Shown here piece by piece: positions 1 to 8,600 of a DNA stretch of 64,000 bases (within the stretch, counting starts at the first letter, position 1; each line of letters opens with the position of its first letter). Made by a program: the position numbers and the translations under genes. This DNA comes from Kitasatospora aureofaciens (lineage in GTDB: Bacteria > Actinomycetota > Actinomycetes > Streptomycetales > Streptomycetaceae): assembly GCA_000720845.1 (NCBI GenBank), contig JODU01000004.1:186001-250000 (forward strand). The letters run 5' to 3'. The notes under the pieces are model-generated. The model was not told the origin of the DNA. It ran no database searches and saw nothing but the letters and a program-made list of their open reading frames with translations.

Positions 1-965
1 CGTACGCCGTCCACACCGAGGTCGGCCACCGCACCATAGGGGCACGGGTCAACGGGCGGCTGGTGCCGCTGGAGTCCACCCTGGACAACGGCGACCTGGT
101 GGAGGTCTTCACCTCCAAGGCGGCCGGGGCGGGCCCCTCCCGCGACTGGCTGGGCTTCGTGAAGTCGCCGCGCGCCCGCAACAAGATCCGCGGCTGGTTC
201 TCCAAGGAGCGCCGCGACGAGGCGATCGAGCAGGGCAAGGACGCCATCGTCCGCGCGATGCGCAAGCAGAACCTGCCGATCCAGCGGATCCTCACCGGCG
301 ACTCCCTGGTCACGCTCGCGCACGAGATGCGCTACTCGGACATCTCCGCGCTGTACGCGGCGATCGGCGAGGGCCACGTCTCCGCGCAGAACATCGTGCA
401 GAAACTGGTCTCGGCGCTCGGCGGCGAGGAGGCGGCCACCGAGGAGATCGACGAGTCGGTGCCTCCGGCCCGCGGCCGTGGCCGCAAGCGCCGGACCAGT
501 GCCGACCCGGGCGTCGTCGTCAAGGGCGTCGAGGACGTGTGGGTCAAGCTGGCCCGCTGCTGCACTCCCGTACCCGGGGACCCCATCATCGGCTTCGTCA
601 CCCGCGGCAGCGGCGTGTCCGTCCACCGCAGCGACTGTGTGAACGTGGACTCGCTGTCCCGCGAGCCCGAGCGCATCCTCGAGGTCGAGTGGGCGCCCAC
701 CCAGTCCTCCGTCTTCCTGGTCGCCATCCAGGTCGAGGCGCTGGACCGCTCCCGGCTGCTGTCGGACGTCACGCGGGTGCTGTCCGACCAGCACGTCAAC
801 ATCCTCTCGGCGGCCGTCCAGACCTCCCGCGACCGCGTGGCCACCTCCCGCTTCACCTTCGAGATGGGCGACCCCAAGCACCTCGGGCACGTCCTGAAGG
901 CCGTACGCGGCGTGGAGGGCGTCTACGACGTGTACCGGGTGACGTCGGCGCGCAGGCCGTCGTAG
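1..965 (+). CDS. relA: RelA/SpoT-family (p)ppGpp synthetase, C-terminal part (partial)
   Basis: This is the 3' end of the stringent-response enzyme that makes and/or degrades (p)ppGpp; the start lies before the window. The visible frame opens at base 3 inside a TGS domain (TEVGHRT... LDNGDLVEV), continues through a helical region, then a conserved-cysteine segment (ARCCTPVPGD, bases 550-579) and ends in an ACT domain (FLVAIQVEALDRSRLL to the stop). These are the ribosome- and tRNA-sensing regulatory domains; the catalytic hydrolase and synthetase domains are outside the window. A basic linker (RGRGRKRR) precedes the cysteine motif. It ends 80 bp from a convergent gene, with a strong terminator between them. 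Confidence 0.95.
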   Translation, partial: YAVHTEVGHRTIGARVNGRLVPLESTLDNGDLVEVFTSKAAGAGPSRDWLGFVKSPRARNKIRGWFSKERRDEAIEQGKDAIVRAMRKQNLPIQRILTGDSLVTLAHEMRYSDISALYAAIGEGHVSAQNIVQKLVSALGGEEAATEEIDESVPPARGRGRKRRTSADPGVVVKGVEDVWVKLARCCTPVPGDPIIGFVTRGSGVSVHRSDCVNVDSLSREPERILEVEWAPTQSSVFLVAIQVEALDRSRLLSDVTRVLSDQHVNILSAAVQTSRDRVATSRFTFEMGDPKHLGHVLKAVRGVEGVYDVYRVTSARRPS

Positions 966-983
966 GAGGCCGTACAGGCGCAC

Positions 984-1030
984 ACACGAGAGGGGCTCCC
1001 GTACGCGCCGTACGGGAGCCCCTCTCGTGT
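984..1030. terminator. Bidirectional terminator hairpin between relA and the DUF349 gene
   Basis: A perfect 22-bp inverted repeat (arms 984-1005 and 1009-1030, 3-base loop CGC) sits between two convergent genes. There is no long T run on either side, as is usual for Streptomyces terminators. Confidence 0.85.
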
Positions 1031-1044
1031 CCGGTCCGCGACCG

Positions 1045-2274
1045 TCAGCCGCCGAACTCGTGCAGGCCCTTGAGCGCCTGGTCGAGGAGCGCCTGGCGGC
1101 CCTCCAGCTCACGCGCGAGCTTGTCGGCCTTGGCGTCGTTGCCCTGGGCGCGCGCCTGCTCGACCTGGGAGCGCAGCTTGTCCACGGCGGCCTGGAGCTG
1201 ACCGGTCAGGCCCTCGGCACGCGCGCGTGCCTCCGGGTTGGTCCGGCGCCACTCGGCCTCCTCGGCCTCCTGGAGGGCCCGCTCGACCGCGTGCATCCGC
1301 CCCTCGACCTTCGGCCGGGCGTCGCGCGGCACGTGGCCGATGGCCTCCCAGCGCTCGTTGACCGAACGGAACGCGGCGCGGGCCGCCTTGAGGTCGGTGA
1401 CCGGGACGAGCTTCTCGGCCTCCTCGGCCAGCTCCTCCTTGAGCTTCAGGTTCTCCGACTGCTCGGCGTCCCGCTCGGCGAAGACCGAGCTGCGGGCTGC
1501 GAAGAACACGTCCTGGGCACCGCGGAAACGGTTCCACAGGTCGTCCTCGTGCTCGCGCTGGGCCCGGCCCGCGGCCTTCCACTCGGACATCAGGTCGCGG
1601 TAGCGCGCGGCCGTCGGTCCCCAGTCCGTCGAGTTCGACAGCGCCTCGGCCTCGGTGACCAGCCGCTCCTTGGTCCGCCGGGCCTCCTCGCGCTGCGCGT
1701 CGAGCTGCGCGAAGTGCTGCTTGCGGCGCTTGGAGAACGCCGAGCGCGCGTGCGAGAAGCGGTGCCACAGCTCGTCGTCGGACTTGCGGTCCAGGCGCGG
1801 CAGGCCCTTCCAGGTGTCCACCAGGGACCGCAGCCGCTCACCGGCCGACCGCCACTGGTCCGAGCGCGCCAGCTCCTCGGCCTCGGCGACCAGGGCCTCC
1901 TTGGCACCGCGCGCCTCGTCGGACTGCTTGGCCCGCTGGGCCTTGCGCTCCTCACGCCGTGCCTCCACGAGCGCGACGAGCTTGTCCAGCCGGGTCCGCA
2001 GGGCCTCCAGGTCGCCGACCGCGTGGTGCGCGTCCACCTGCTCGCGCAGGTGGTCGATGGCGGCCTGGGCGTCCTTGGCCGACAGGTCGGTGGTCTTCAC
2101 CCGCTTCTCGAGGAGGCCGATCTCGACAACCAGGCCTTCGTACTTGCGTTCGAAGTAGGCCAGCGCCTCCTCGGGGGAGCCTGCCTGCCAGGATCCGACG
2201 ACCTTCTCGCCGTCGGCCGTACGCACGTACACGGTCCCCGTCTCATCGACGCGGCCCCACGGGTCGCTGCTCAC
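1045..2274 (-). CDS. DUF349 coiled-coil protein
   Basis: 409-residue protein of unknown function, rich in Glu, Arg, Ala and Leu, made almost wholly of predicted helix. It has repeated DUF349 units recognisable by recurring W...LW.RF...F motifs (for example DELWHRFSHAR, DDLWNRFRGAQ, NERWEAIG). A short N-terminal beta-like segment (DPWGRVDETGTVYVRT) precedes the repeats. No signal peptide or membrane segment is seen, so it should be cytoplasmic. Convergent with relA and conserved beside it in streptomycetes, which hints at, but does not prove, a link to translation or the stringent response. The ATG start at 2274 gives the full N-terminal motif. Confidence 0.85.
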   Translation of the reverse strand: MSSDPWGRVDETGTVYVRTADGEKVVGSWQAGSPEEALAYFERKYEGLVVEIGLLEKRVKTTDLSAKDAQAAIDHLREQVDAHHAVGDLEALRTRLDKLVALVEARREERKAQRAKQSDEARGAKEALVAEAEELARSDQWRSAGERLRSLVDTWKGLPRLDRKSDDELWHRFSHARSAFSKRRKQHFAQLDAQREEARRTKERLVTEAEALSNSTDWGPTAARYRDLMSEWKAAGRAQREHEDDLWNRFRGAQDVFFAARSSVFAERDAEQSENLKLKEELAEEAEKLVPVTDLKAARAAFRSVNERWEAIGHVPRDARPKVEGRMHAVERALQEAEEAEWRRTNPEARARAEGLTGQLQAAVDKLRSQVEQARAQGNDAKADKLARELEGRQALLDQALKGLHEFGG

Positions 2275-2409
2275 AGCGCCTCCTCCACATGATGCCTGCG
2301 GAGGGCTTCGCTACCCCCGGGCATCGTCCACAGTTTCGTCACGGCCAACATAGGCGACCGGCGGGGGGCCTGTCCGCATCCCGCACGACCGAACTTTCGC
2401 TGATGAGGG

Positions 2410-3237
2410 TCAGGATTTCGTGACGGTGGCCTTGTCGATCACGACTGTCGCGTTGGGCGCTCCGTCACCCTGGCCGGTGCTCTCCCCGGCCTTCGCGATC
2501 TTCTTCAGCACGGCCATGCCCTCGTCGGAGATGGTGCCGAACGGCGTGTAGCTCGGCGGCAGCGGGCTGTCCTGGTACACGAGGAAGAACTGGCTGCCGC
2601 CGGAGTCGGGCTGTCCCGTGTTCGCCATCGCCACCGTGCCCGCCGGGTACGTGTTCGACTTGAGGCTCTTGTCCTTCAGGTTCTCGTCCGGGATGTTGTA
2701 GCCCGGACCGCCGTTGCCCTGCCCCGTCGGGTCGCCGCACTGCAGCACGAAGATGCCGTTGGTGGTGAGGCGGTGGCACGGCGTGTGATCGAAGAAGCCC
2801 TTGCCGGCCAGGAAGTTGAACGAGTTGACGGTGTGCGGTGCCGCGTCCGTCTTCAGCGCGATGCCTATGTCACCGCACGTGGTCGCCAGCTTCATCGTGT
2901 ACTTCGCCGACTTGTCGACGGTCATCGCAGGTTCCTTCTTCCAGGTCTGCGTCTTGACCTTGCCCTCGGCGGGCTTCTCGCACGGGTCCGGCGCCTTGCT
3001 CGGAGCCGAGGCGCTCGGCGTGACCTCCGCACTCGCGTTCGTCTTGCTGTCGTCGTCGTCCCCCAGGACCACGCCGGTCGTGTACAGCGCGACGCTGCCG
3101 ATCAGGATCACGCCGAGCACCGAAGCGATCGCGGCGTTGCGCATGCGCGCCTTGCGTCGTGCGGAGGTACGTCGCTGCTGCTGCCGCAAGAACTTCTCCC
3201 GGGCGAGCTGACGCCGCCGCTGCTCCTGGGTGACCAC
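2410..3237 (-). CDS. Membrane-anchored cyclophilin-type peptidyl-prolyl isomerase
   Basis: 275-residue protein predicted to catalyse proline cis-trans isomerisation in extracytoplasmic proteins. The first 33 residues are strongly basic (RRRQLAREKF, RRTSARRKAR), followed by a single membrane segment (about 34-56) and a Ser/Ala/Asp-rich linker. The C-terminal cyclophilin domain (about 110-272) carries recognisable family motifs: HTVNSFNFLAGKGFFDHTPCHR, near-typical TGQGNGGPGY, and SGGSQFFLVYQD. The topology suggests a cytoplasmic N-terminus with the catalytic domain outside. It is transcribed away from the metallo-hydrolase gene; the start at 3237 retains the basic anchor. Confidence 0.9.
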   Translation of the reverse strand: MVTQEQRRRQLAREKFLRQQQRRTSARRKARMRNAAIASVLGVILIGSVALYTTGVVLGDDDDSKTNASAEVTPSASAPSKAPDPCEKPAEGKVKTQTWKKEPAMTVDKSAKYTMKLATTCGDIGIALKTDAAPHTVNSFNFLAGKGFFDHTPCHRLTTNGIFVLQCGDPTGQGNGGPGYNIPDENLKDKSLKSNTYPAGTVAMANTGQPDSGGSQFFLVYQDSPLPPSYTPFGTISDEGMAVLKKIAKAGESTGQGDGAPNATVVIDKATVTKS

Positions 3238-3420
3238 CGGGTTCTCTCCTCATGCGTCTTCGTGTGCCGACCGGTACGCGTGGGTGCGATGAGCCGACCG
3301 TGGGCGTGTAGCCCCGTACCGTATATGGGTTCGCTGAGGAATCGGCACCGCCGGTAGGCTCTGACCACGGGCGCGGCCGGTTCGCAAGCCCACCCTTACC
3401 GACACAAACGAAGGACGATC

Positions 3421-4128
3421 GTGCTCATTGCCGGGTTCCCCGCCGGTGCCTGGGGGACGAACTGCTATCTCGTCGCCCCCGCCGCCGGTGAGGAGTGCGT
3501 GATCATCGACCCGGGCCACCAGGCGGCCCCCGGAGTCGAGGAAGCGATCAGGAAGCACCGTCTCAAGCCGGTCGCCGTCGTCCTCACCCACGGCCACATC
3601 GACCACGTCGCCTCGGTCGTCCCGGTGTGCGGCGCCCACGACGTGCCGGCCTGGATCCACCCCGAGGACCGCTACATGATGAGCGACCCCGAGAAGGGCA
3701 TCGGCCGCACCATCGGCATGCCGCTCATGGGCGAGCTGACCGTGGGGGAGCCGGACGACGTCAAGGAGCTGACCGACGGCGCGAAGCTGGCGCTGGCGGG
3801 CCTGGAGCTGACCGTCGCGCACGCCCCGGGCCATACGAAGGGGTCGGTGACCTTCGGCCTGCCCGAGACGGCGGACATCCCGCCGGTCATGTTCTCGGGC
3901 GACCTGCTGTTCGCCGGCTCCATCGGACGCACCGACTTCCCCGGTGGCTCCATGGACGACATGCTCGAGTCCCTGGCACGCGTGTGCCTGCCGCTCGACG
4001 ACTCGACCGTGGTGCTCTCCGGACACGGCCCCCAGACGACCATCGGCCAGGAACGCGCCACCAACCCGTATCTGCGGCAGGTGGCCGCCGGCCAGGGCGC
4101 ACCGGACGCGCCCCGACGAGGAATGTGA
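3421..4128 (+). CDS. Metallo-beta-lactamase-fold hydrolase (glyoxalase II-like)
   Basis: 235-residue cytoplasmic hydrolase of the metallo-beta-lactamase superfamily, most like the hydroxyacylglutathione hydrolase / YcbL group. The metal motif THGHIDH lies at residues 56-62, with further ligand regions at APGHTKGS, FSGDLLFAGSIGRTD and LSGHGPQTTIG. These place it with thioester or persulfide hydrolases, but the substrate cannot be read from sequence. GTG start. Its stop overlaps the proposed hisS start, so the two are probably co-transcribed and translationally coupled. Confidence 0.88.
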   Translation: MLIAGFPAGAWGTNCYLVAPAAGEECVIIDPGHQAAPGVEEAIRKHRLKPVAVVLTHGHIDHVASVVPVCGAHDVPAWIHPEDRYMMSDPEKGIGRTIGMPLMGELTVGEPDDVKELTDGAKLALAGLELTVAHAPGHTKGSVTFGLPETADIPPVMFSGDLLFAGSIGRTDFPGGSMDDMLESLARVCLPLDDSTVVLSGHGPQTTIGQERATNPYLRQVAAGQGAPDAPRRGM

Positions 4129-5402
4129 CGAGACCTTCCGTGAGCACCTTCAAGGCCCCCAAGGGCACGTACGACCTGCTGCCGCCGGACTCCGCCAAGT
4201 ACCTGGCCGTCCGCGAGGCGATCGCCGCCCCGCTGCGCAACTCCGGCTACGGCTACATCGAGACGCCCGGCTTCGAGAACGTCGAGCTCTTCGCGCGCGG
4301 TGTCGGCGAGTCCACCGACATCGTGACCAAGGAGATGTACGTCTTCGAGACCAAGGGCGGCGACCGGCTCGCCCTGCGCCCGGAGACCACCGCTCCGGTG
4401 CTGCGCGCGGTCCTGGAGGCCAACCTGCACAAGGCGGGCAACCTGCCGGTGAAGGTCTGGTACTCGGGCTCCCAGTACCGCTACGAGCGTCCCCAGAAGG
4501 GCCGTTACCGCCACTTCTCCCAGGTCGGCGCCGAGGCGATCGGCGCCGAGGACCCGGCCCTGGACGCCGAACTGATCATCCTGGCCGACCAGTCCTACCG
4601 CGCGCTCGGCCTGCGGGACTTCCGCATCCTGCTCAACTCCCTGGGCGACAAGGAGTGCCGCCCCGTCTACCGGGCCGCGCTCCAGGACTTCCTGCGCGGT
4701 CTCGACCTGGACGAGGACACGCTGCGCCGCGCCGAGATCAACCCGCTGCGCGTGCTGGACGACAAGCGCCCCGACGTCCAGAAGCAGCTCACCGACGCCC
4801 CGCTGCTGCGCGACTACCTGTGCGACGCCTGCAAGGCGTACCACGAGGAGGTGCGCGAGCTGATCACGGCGGCGGGCGTCGTCTTCGAGGACGACCCGAA
4901 GCTGGTCCGCGGCCTGGACTACTACACGCGCACGACGTTCGAGTTCGTCCACGACGGCCTCGGCTCCCAGTCCGCGGTGGGCGGCGGGGGCCGCTACGAC
5001 GGCCTGTCCGAGATGATCGGCGGCCCCTCCCTGCCCTCGGTCGGCTGGGCCCTCGGCGTCGACCGCACCGTCCTCGCCCTGGAGGCGGAGGGCATCGAAC
5101 TGGACATCCCGTCCGCCACCTCCGTCTTCGCGGTCCCGCTGGGCGAGGAGGCCCGCCGGATCCTGTTCGCCAAGGTCACCGAGCTGCGCAAGAACGGCGT
5201 CGCGGCCGACTTCTCCTACGGCGGCAAGGGACTCAAGGCCGCGATGAAGGCGGCCAACCGCTCAGGGGCCCGCTACACCCTGGTGCTGGGTGAGCGCGAC
5301 CTGGCCGAGGGCGTCGTCCAGCTCAAGGACATGGAGTCCGGCGAGCAGACCGCGATCGGCGTCAACGAGATCGTCGCGGAGCTGGAGTCCCGTCTCGGCT
5401 AG
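4125..5402 (+). CDS. hisS: Histidyl-tRNA synthetase
   Basis: Class II aminoacyl-tRNA synthetase that charges tRNA-His. Motif 2 region (YSGSQYRYERPQKGRYRHF), the histidine-binding motif LVRGLDYYTRTTFEF and motif 3 (GGGGRYDGL ... GWALGVDR) are intact, followed by the C-terminal anticodon-binding domain ending at VAELESRLG. I chose the GTG at 4125, which has a GAGGA ribosome site five bases upstream and overlaps the preceding stop, giving 425 residues. The in-frame GTG at 4140 (420 residues) has a poorer site and is the main alternative. Confidence 0.95.
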   Translation: MTRPSVSTFKAPKGTYDLLPPDSAKYLAVREAIAAPLRNSGYGYIETPGFENVELFARGVGESTDIVTKEMYVFETKGGDRLALRPETTAPVLRAVLEANLHKAGNLPVKVWYSGSQYRYERPQKGRYRHFSQVGAEAIGAEDPALDAELIILADQSYRALGLRDFRILLNSLGDKECRPVYRAALQDFLRGLDLDEDTLRRAEINPLRVLDDKRPDVQKQLTDAPLLRDYLCDACKAYHEEVRELITAAGVVFEDDPKLVRGLDYYTRTTFEFVHDGLGSQSAVGGGGRYDGLSEMIGGPSLPSVGWALGVDRTVLALEAEGIELDIPSATSVFAVPLGEEARRILFAKVTELRKNGVAADFSYGGKGLKAAMKAANRSGARYTLVLGERDLAEGVVQLKDMESGEQTAIGVNEIVAELESRLG

Positions 5403-5425
5403 GGACCGGAGCCCGGTGTCCCCTT

Positions 5426-5458
5426 CAGGGGTACACGTTTCGTTCGCGTGTGCCCCTG
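5426..5458 (+). terminator. Probable hisS terminator
   Basis: A 12-bp stem (5426-5437 with 5447-5458, one G-T wobble) and a 9-base loop, 24 bp after the hisS stop. Confidence 0.65.
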
Positions 5459-5603
5459 GAGAACGGGTGTTGGCCGGAACGCGCCGCTCCGGAGTGATCG
5501 CCGATCCGTTCATATGGTCATCGAACGGTGCCCATACAGGGTCGTGCGGCACAATGGCCCCTGCCCGAAGCAGGTCCCACTCCCCAGTGACGGAATCGGC
5601 GTG

Positions 5604-6266
5604 ATGAGCAAGACGACAGTGAAGGACGTCTCCACCGTGGCAGAGTCCGCGCCGGACACCAGCACCCGCACCCCGCGCACCGAGGGCGGCAGCCGGGCCC
5701 TCGCCCTGCTGCTGGTGATCACGGGCGCGGCCGGGCTGCTCGCCGCGTGGGTCATCACGATCGACAAGCAGAAGATTCTCGAGGCCAAGATCGCCGGCAC
5801 CACCTTCACGCCCGGCTGCAGCCTCAACCCGGTCGTCTCCTGCGGCAACATCATGGAGAGCGACCAGGCCTCCGTCTTCGGCTTCCCCAACCCGATGCTC
5901 GGCCTCGTCGCCTACGGCATCGTCATCTGCGTCGGCGTGAGCCTGCTCGCCCGCGCCACCTACCCGCGCTGGTACTGGCTCACCTTCAACGCGGGCTGCC
6001 TGTTCGGCGTCGCGTTCGTCTCGTGGCTGCAGTTCCAGTCCCTGTACCGGATCAACTCGCTGTGCCTGTGGTGCTGCCTGGCCTGGGTCGCCACGATCCT
6101 GATGTTCTGGTACGTGACGTCCTTCAACGTCCGCAAGGGCTTCCTGCCCGCGCCGGGCTGGCTGCGCGGGTTCTTCGGCGAGTTCACCTGGGTCCTGCCG
6201 GTGCTGCACATCGGCATCATCGGCATGATGATCCTCACCCGCTGGTGGGACTTCTGGACCAGCTGA
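5604..6266 (+). CDS. Vitamin K epoxide reductase (VKOR) family membrane protein
   Basis: 220-residue integral membrane protein with about five hydrophobic segments. It has the VKOR cysteine pattern: a pair at C72 and C80 (CSLNPVVSC) in the first extracytoplasmic loop and a CxxC active site CLWC at 154-157. Actinobacterial VKORs reoxidise DsbA-like proteins and so drive disulfide formation outside the membrane; that role is inferred. ATG at 5604 directly follows an in-frame GTG at 5601. A roughly 200-bp gap after hisS suggests its own promoter. Confidence 0.9.
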   Translation: MSKTTVKDVSTVAESAPDTSTRTPRTEGGSRALALLLVITGAAGLLAAWVITIDKQKILEAKIAGTTFTPGCSLNPVVSCGNIMESDQASVFGFPNPMLGLVAYGIVICVGVSLLARATYPRWYWLTFNAGCLFGVAFVSWLQFQSLYRINSLCLWCCLAWVATILMFWYVTSFNVRKGFLPAPGWLRGFFGEFTWVLPVLHIGIIGMMILTRWWDFWTS

Positions 6267-6308
6267 CGGGCGGCTCGCTTGTCAGTGCGGTCATTTAGGG
6301 TTCAGAGC

Positions 6309-7664
6309 GTGGAGCCCGATCTGTTCACCGCCGCAGCCGAAGAACGCCAGGAGAAGGACCCGACCGGCAGCCCCCTCGCCGTGCGGATGCGCCCACGCAC
6401 CCTCGACGAGGTCGTCGGCCAGCAGCACCTGCTCAAGCCCGGGTCGCCGCTGCGCCGCCTGGTCGGCGAGGGCGCCTCAGGCCCGGCCGGACCGTCCTCC
6501 GTGTTCCTCTGGGGCCCGCCGGGCACCGGCAAGACCACCCTGGCGTACGTGGTCTCCAAGGCGACCAACAAGCGTTTCGTGGAGCTGTCGGCGATCACCG
6601 CGGGCGTCAAGGAGGTCCGCGCGGTCATCGACGGCGCCCGCCGCGCGGTCGGTGGGTACGGCAAGGAGACCGTCCTCTTCCTCGACGAGATCCACCGCTT
6701 CAGCAAGGCCCAGCAGGACTCCCTGCTCCCGGCCGTCGAGAACCGCTGGGTCACCCTGATCGCCGCCACCACCGAGAACCCGTACTTCTCGGTGATCTCC
6801 CCGCTGCTCTCCCGCTCCCTTCTGCTCACCCTCGAACCCCTCACCGACGACGACGTCCGGGGCCTGCTCCGCCGCGCGCTGAGCGACGAGCGCGGGCTCA
6901 AGGACGCCGTCACCCTCCCCGGGGACACCGAGGAGCACCTGCTGCGCATCGCCGGCGGTGACGCCCGCCGCGCGCTCACCGCCCTGGAGGCCGCCGCCGG
7001 GGCCGCACTGGACAAGGGTGAGACGGCGATCTCCCTGACCACGCTGGAGGAGACGGTCGACCGGGCCGCGGTGAAGTACGACCGCGACGGCGACCAGCAC
7101 TACGACGTCGCCAGCGCCCTGATCAAGTCCATCCGCGGCTCCGACGTCGACGCCGCCCTGCACTACCTGGCCCGGATGATCGAGGCAGGCGAGGACCCCC
7201 GCTTCATCGCCCGGCGCCTGATGATCTCCGCCAGCGAGGACATCGGCCTGGCCGACCCCAACGCCCTGCAGATCGCCGTCGCCGCCGCCCAGGCCGTCGC
7301 CATGATCGGCTTTCCCGAGGCCGCCCTCACCCTCAGCCACGCCACCATCGCCCTGGCGCTGGCCCCCAAGTCCAACGCCGCCACCACCGCCATCGGCGCC
7401 GCCCTGGAGGACGTGCGCAAGGGCCACGCCGGCCCGGTCCCCGCCCACCTGCGCGACAGCCACTACAAGGGCGCCGGCAAGCTGGGACACGGGCAGGGGT
7501 ACGTGTACCCGCACGACCTGCCCGAGGGCATCGCCGCCCAGCAGTACGCCCCGGACGAGCTGAAGGACCGGCGGTACTACACGCCGACCCGGCACGGCGC
7601 CGAGGCCCGGTACGCGGACGCGGTGGAGTGGACCCGCGGGCACCTCGGTCGCAAGCCGTCCTGA
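6309..7664 (+). CDS. rarA: Replication-associated recombination protein A, AAA+ ATPase
   Basis: 451-residue clamp-loader-like AAA+ ATPase of the RarA/MgsA/WRNIP1 family, which acts at stalled replication forks. Walker A GPPGTGKTT and Walker B LFLDEIHRF are intact, sensor 1 is AATTENPYF, and the C-terminal tetramerisation region contains the family-typical DPRFIARRLMISASEDIGLADP and HLRDSHYKGA. GTG at 6309 is preferred because the conserved N-terminus (EPDLF) begins there; an upstream in-frame start at 6279 lacks support. Confidence 0.93.
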   Translation: MEPDLFTAAAEERQEKDPTGSPLAVRMRPRTLDEVVGQQHLLKPGSPLRRLVGEGASGPAGPSSVFLWGPPGTGKTTLAYVVSKATNKRFVELSAITAGVKEVRAVIDGARRAVGGYGKETVLFLDEIHRFSKAQQDSLLPAVENRWVTLIAATTENPYFSVISPLLSRSLLLTLEPLTDDDVRGLLRRALSDERGLKDAVTLPGDTEEHLLRIAGGDARRALTALEAAAGAALDKGETAISLTTLEETVDRAAVKYDRDGDQHYDVASALIKSIRGSDVDAALHYLARMIEAGEDPRFIARRLMISASEDIGLADPNALQIAVAAAQAVAMIGFPEAALTLSHATIALALAPKSNAATTAIGAALEDVRKGHAGPVPAHLRDSHYKGAGKLGHGQGYVYPHDLPEGIAAQQYAPDELKDRRYYTPTRHGAEARYADAVEWTRGHLGRKPS

Positions 7665-7672
7665 GCAGCCTG

Positions 7673-7954
7673 TAGAATCGCCCGGAGTGCCGAGTGCCGT
7701 GCAGTCAGAACGGGACAACCGGCCGGAACCCTTCGGGGTTCCAGGAGCGTCGCGCACCGTCGATGGTGTCGCGGGCAGCCCACCACCACCCGGACCTCCG
7801 GGACAGGTCGGTGGGCCACTCGCGTGCTGCACGTATGTGCCCAGACCAGGGGAGCGGCTGCCCGGCAGGTCCCGAGCGGACCCGGCGGGTTTCCCCGGCT
7901 GCGGATTGCGACCTCCCTCAACCCTGACAAGCCGGAAACTAGGAAAGAGACACA
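7673..7954 (+). promoter_or_regulatory. rpsD promoter and long leader with a UUCG hairpin
   Basis: A TAGAAT -10 box at 7673-7678, just after the rarA stop, precedes a leader of about 270 bases. The leader contains a perfect 7-bp hairpin with a TTCG tetraloop (7725-7742). Long leaders before S4 genes can mediate autoregulation; no known S4-binding pseudoknot was recognised, so this is a suggestion only. Confidence 0.45.
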
Positions 7955-8569
7955 GTGGCGAACCAGCCCCGTCCCAAGGTCAAGAAGTCGCGTGCCCTCG
8001 GCATCGCGCTGACCCCGAAGGCCGTCAAGTACTTCGAGGCCCGCCCCTACCCGCCGGGTGAGCACGGCCGCGGCCGCAAGCAGAACTCGGACTACAAGGT
8101 CCGTCTGCTTGAGAAGCAGCGTCTGCGCGCGCAGTACGACCTCAGCGAGCGCCAGCTCGTCCGCGCCTACGAGCGTGCCTCCAAGACCAACATGAAGACC
8201 GGCGAGGCCCTGGTCATCGAGCTCGAGCGCCGTCTCGACGCGCTGGTCCTGCGTTCGGGCATCGCCCGCACCATCTACCAGGCCCGGCAGATGGTCGTCC
8301 ACGGCCACATCCAGGTCAACGGCCAGAAGGTCGACAAGCCGTCCTTCCGCGTCCGCCCGGACGACGTCGTGCAGGTGCGCGAGCGCTCCAAGGAGAAGAC
8401 CCTCTTCACGATCGCTCGTGAGGGTGGCTTCGCCCCCGACGGCGAGACCCCGCGCTACCTCCAGGTGAACCTCAAGGCCCTGGCGTTCCGCCTGGACCGC
8501 GAGCCGAACCGCAAGGAGATCCCGGTGATCTGCGACGAGCAGCTCGTCGTCGAGTACTACGCCCGCTGA
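7955..8569 (+). CDS. rpsD: 30S ribosomal protein S4
   Basis: 204-residue primary 16S rRNA-binding protein that nucleates small-subunit assembly. N-terminal domain (PRPKVKKSRALGIALTPKAVKYFEARPYPPGEHG) and S4 RNA-binding fold (RRLDALVLRSGIARTIYQARQMVVHGHIQVNGQKVDKPSFRV) are intact, and the length is normal. It has no CxxC zinc pair near the N-terminus, so it is the zinc-independent form. GTG start with AGGAAAG upstream. It stands alone rather than in an S13-S11-S4 operon. Confidence 0.97.
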   Translation: MANQPRPKVKKSRALGIALTPKAVKYFEARPYPPGEHGRGRKQNSDYKVRLLEKQRLRAQYDLSERQLVRAYERASKTNMKTGEALVIELERRLDALVLRSGIARTIYQARQMVVHGHIQVNGQKVDKPSFRVRPDDVVQVRERSKEKTLFTIAREGGFAPDGETPRYLQVNLKALAFRLDREPNRKEIPVICDEQLVVEYYAR

Positions 8570-8600
8570 TCCCAGCCCGGCGCAGTACCACCGCGGTACC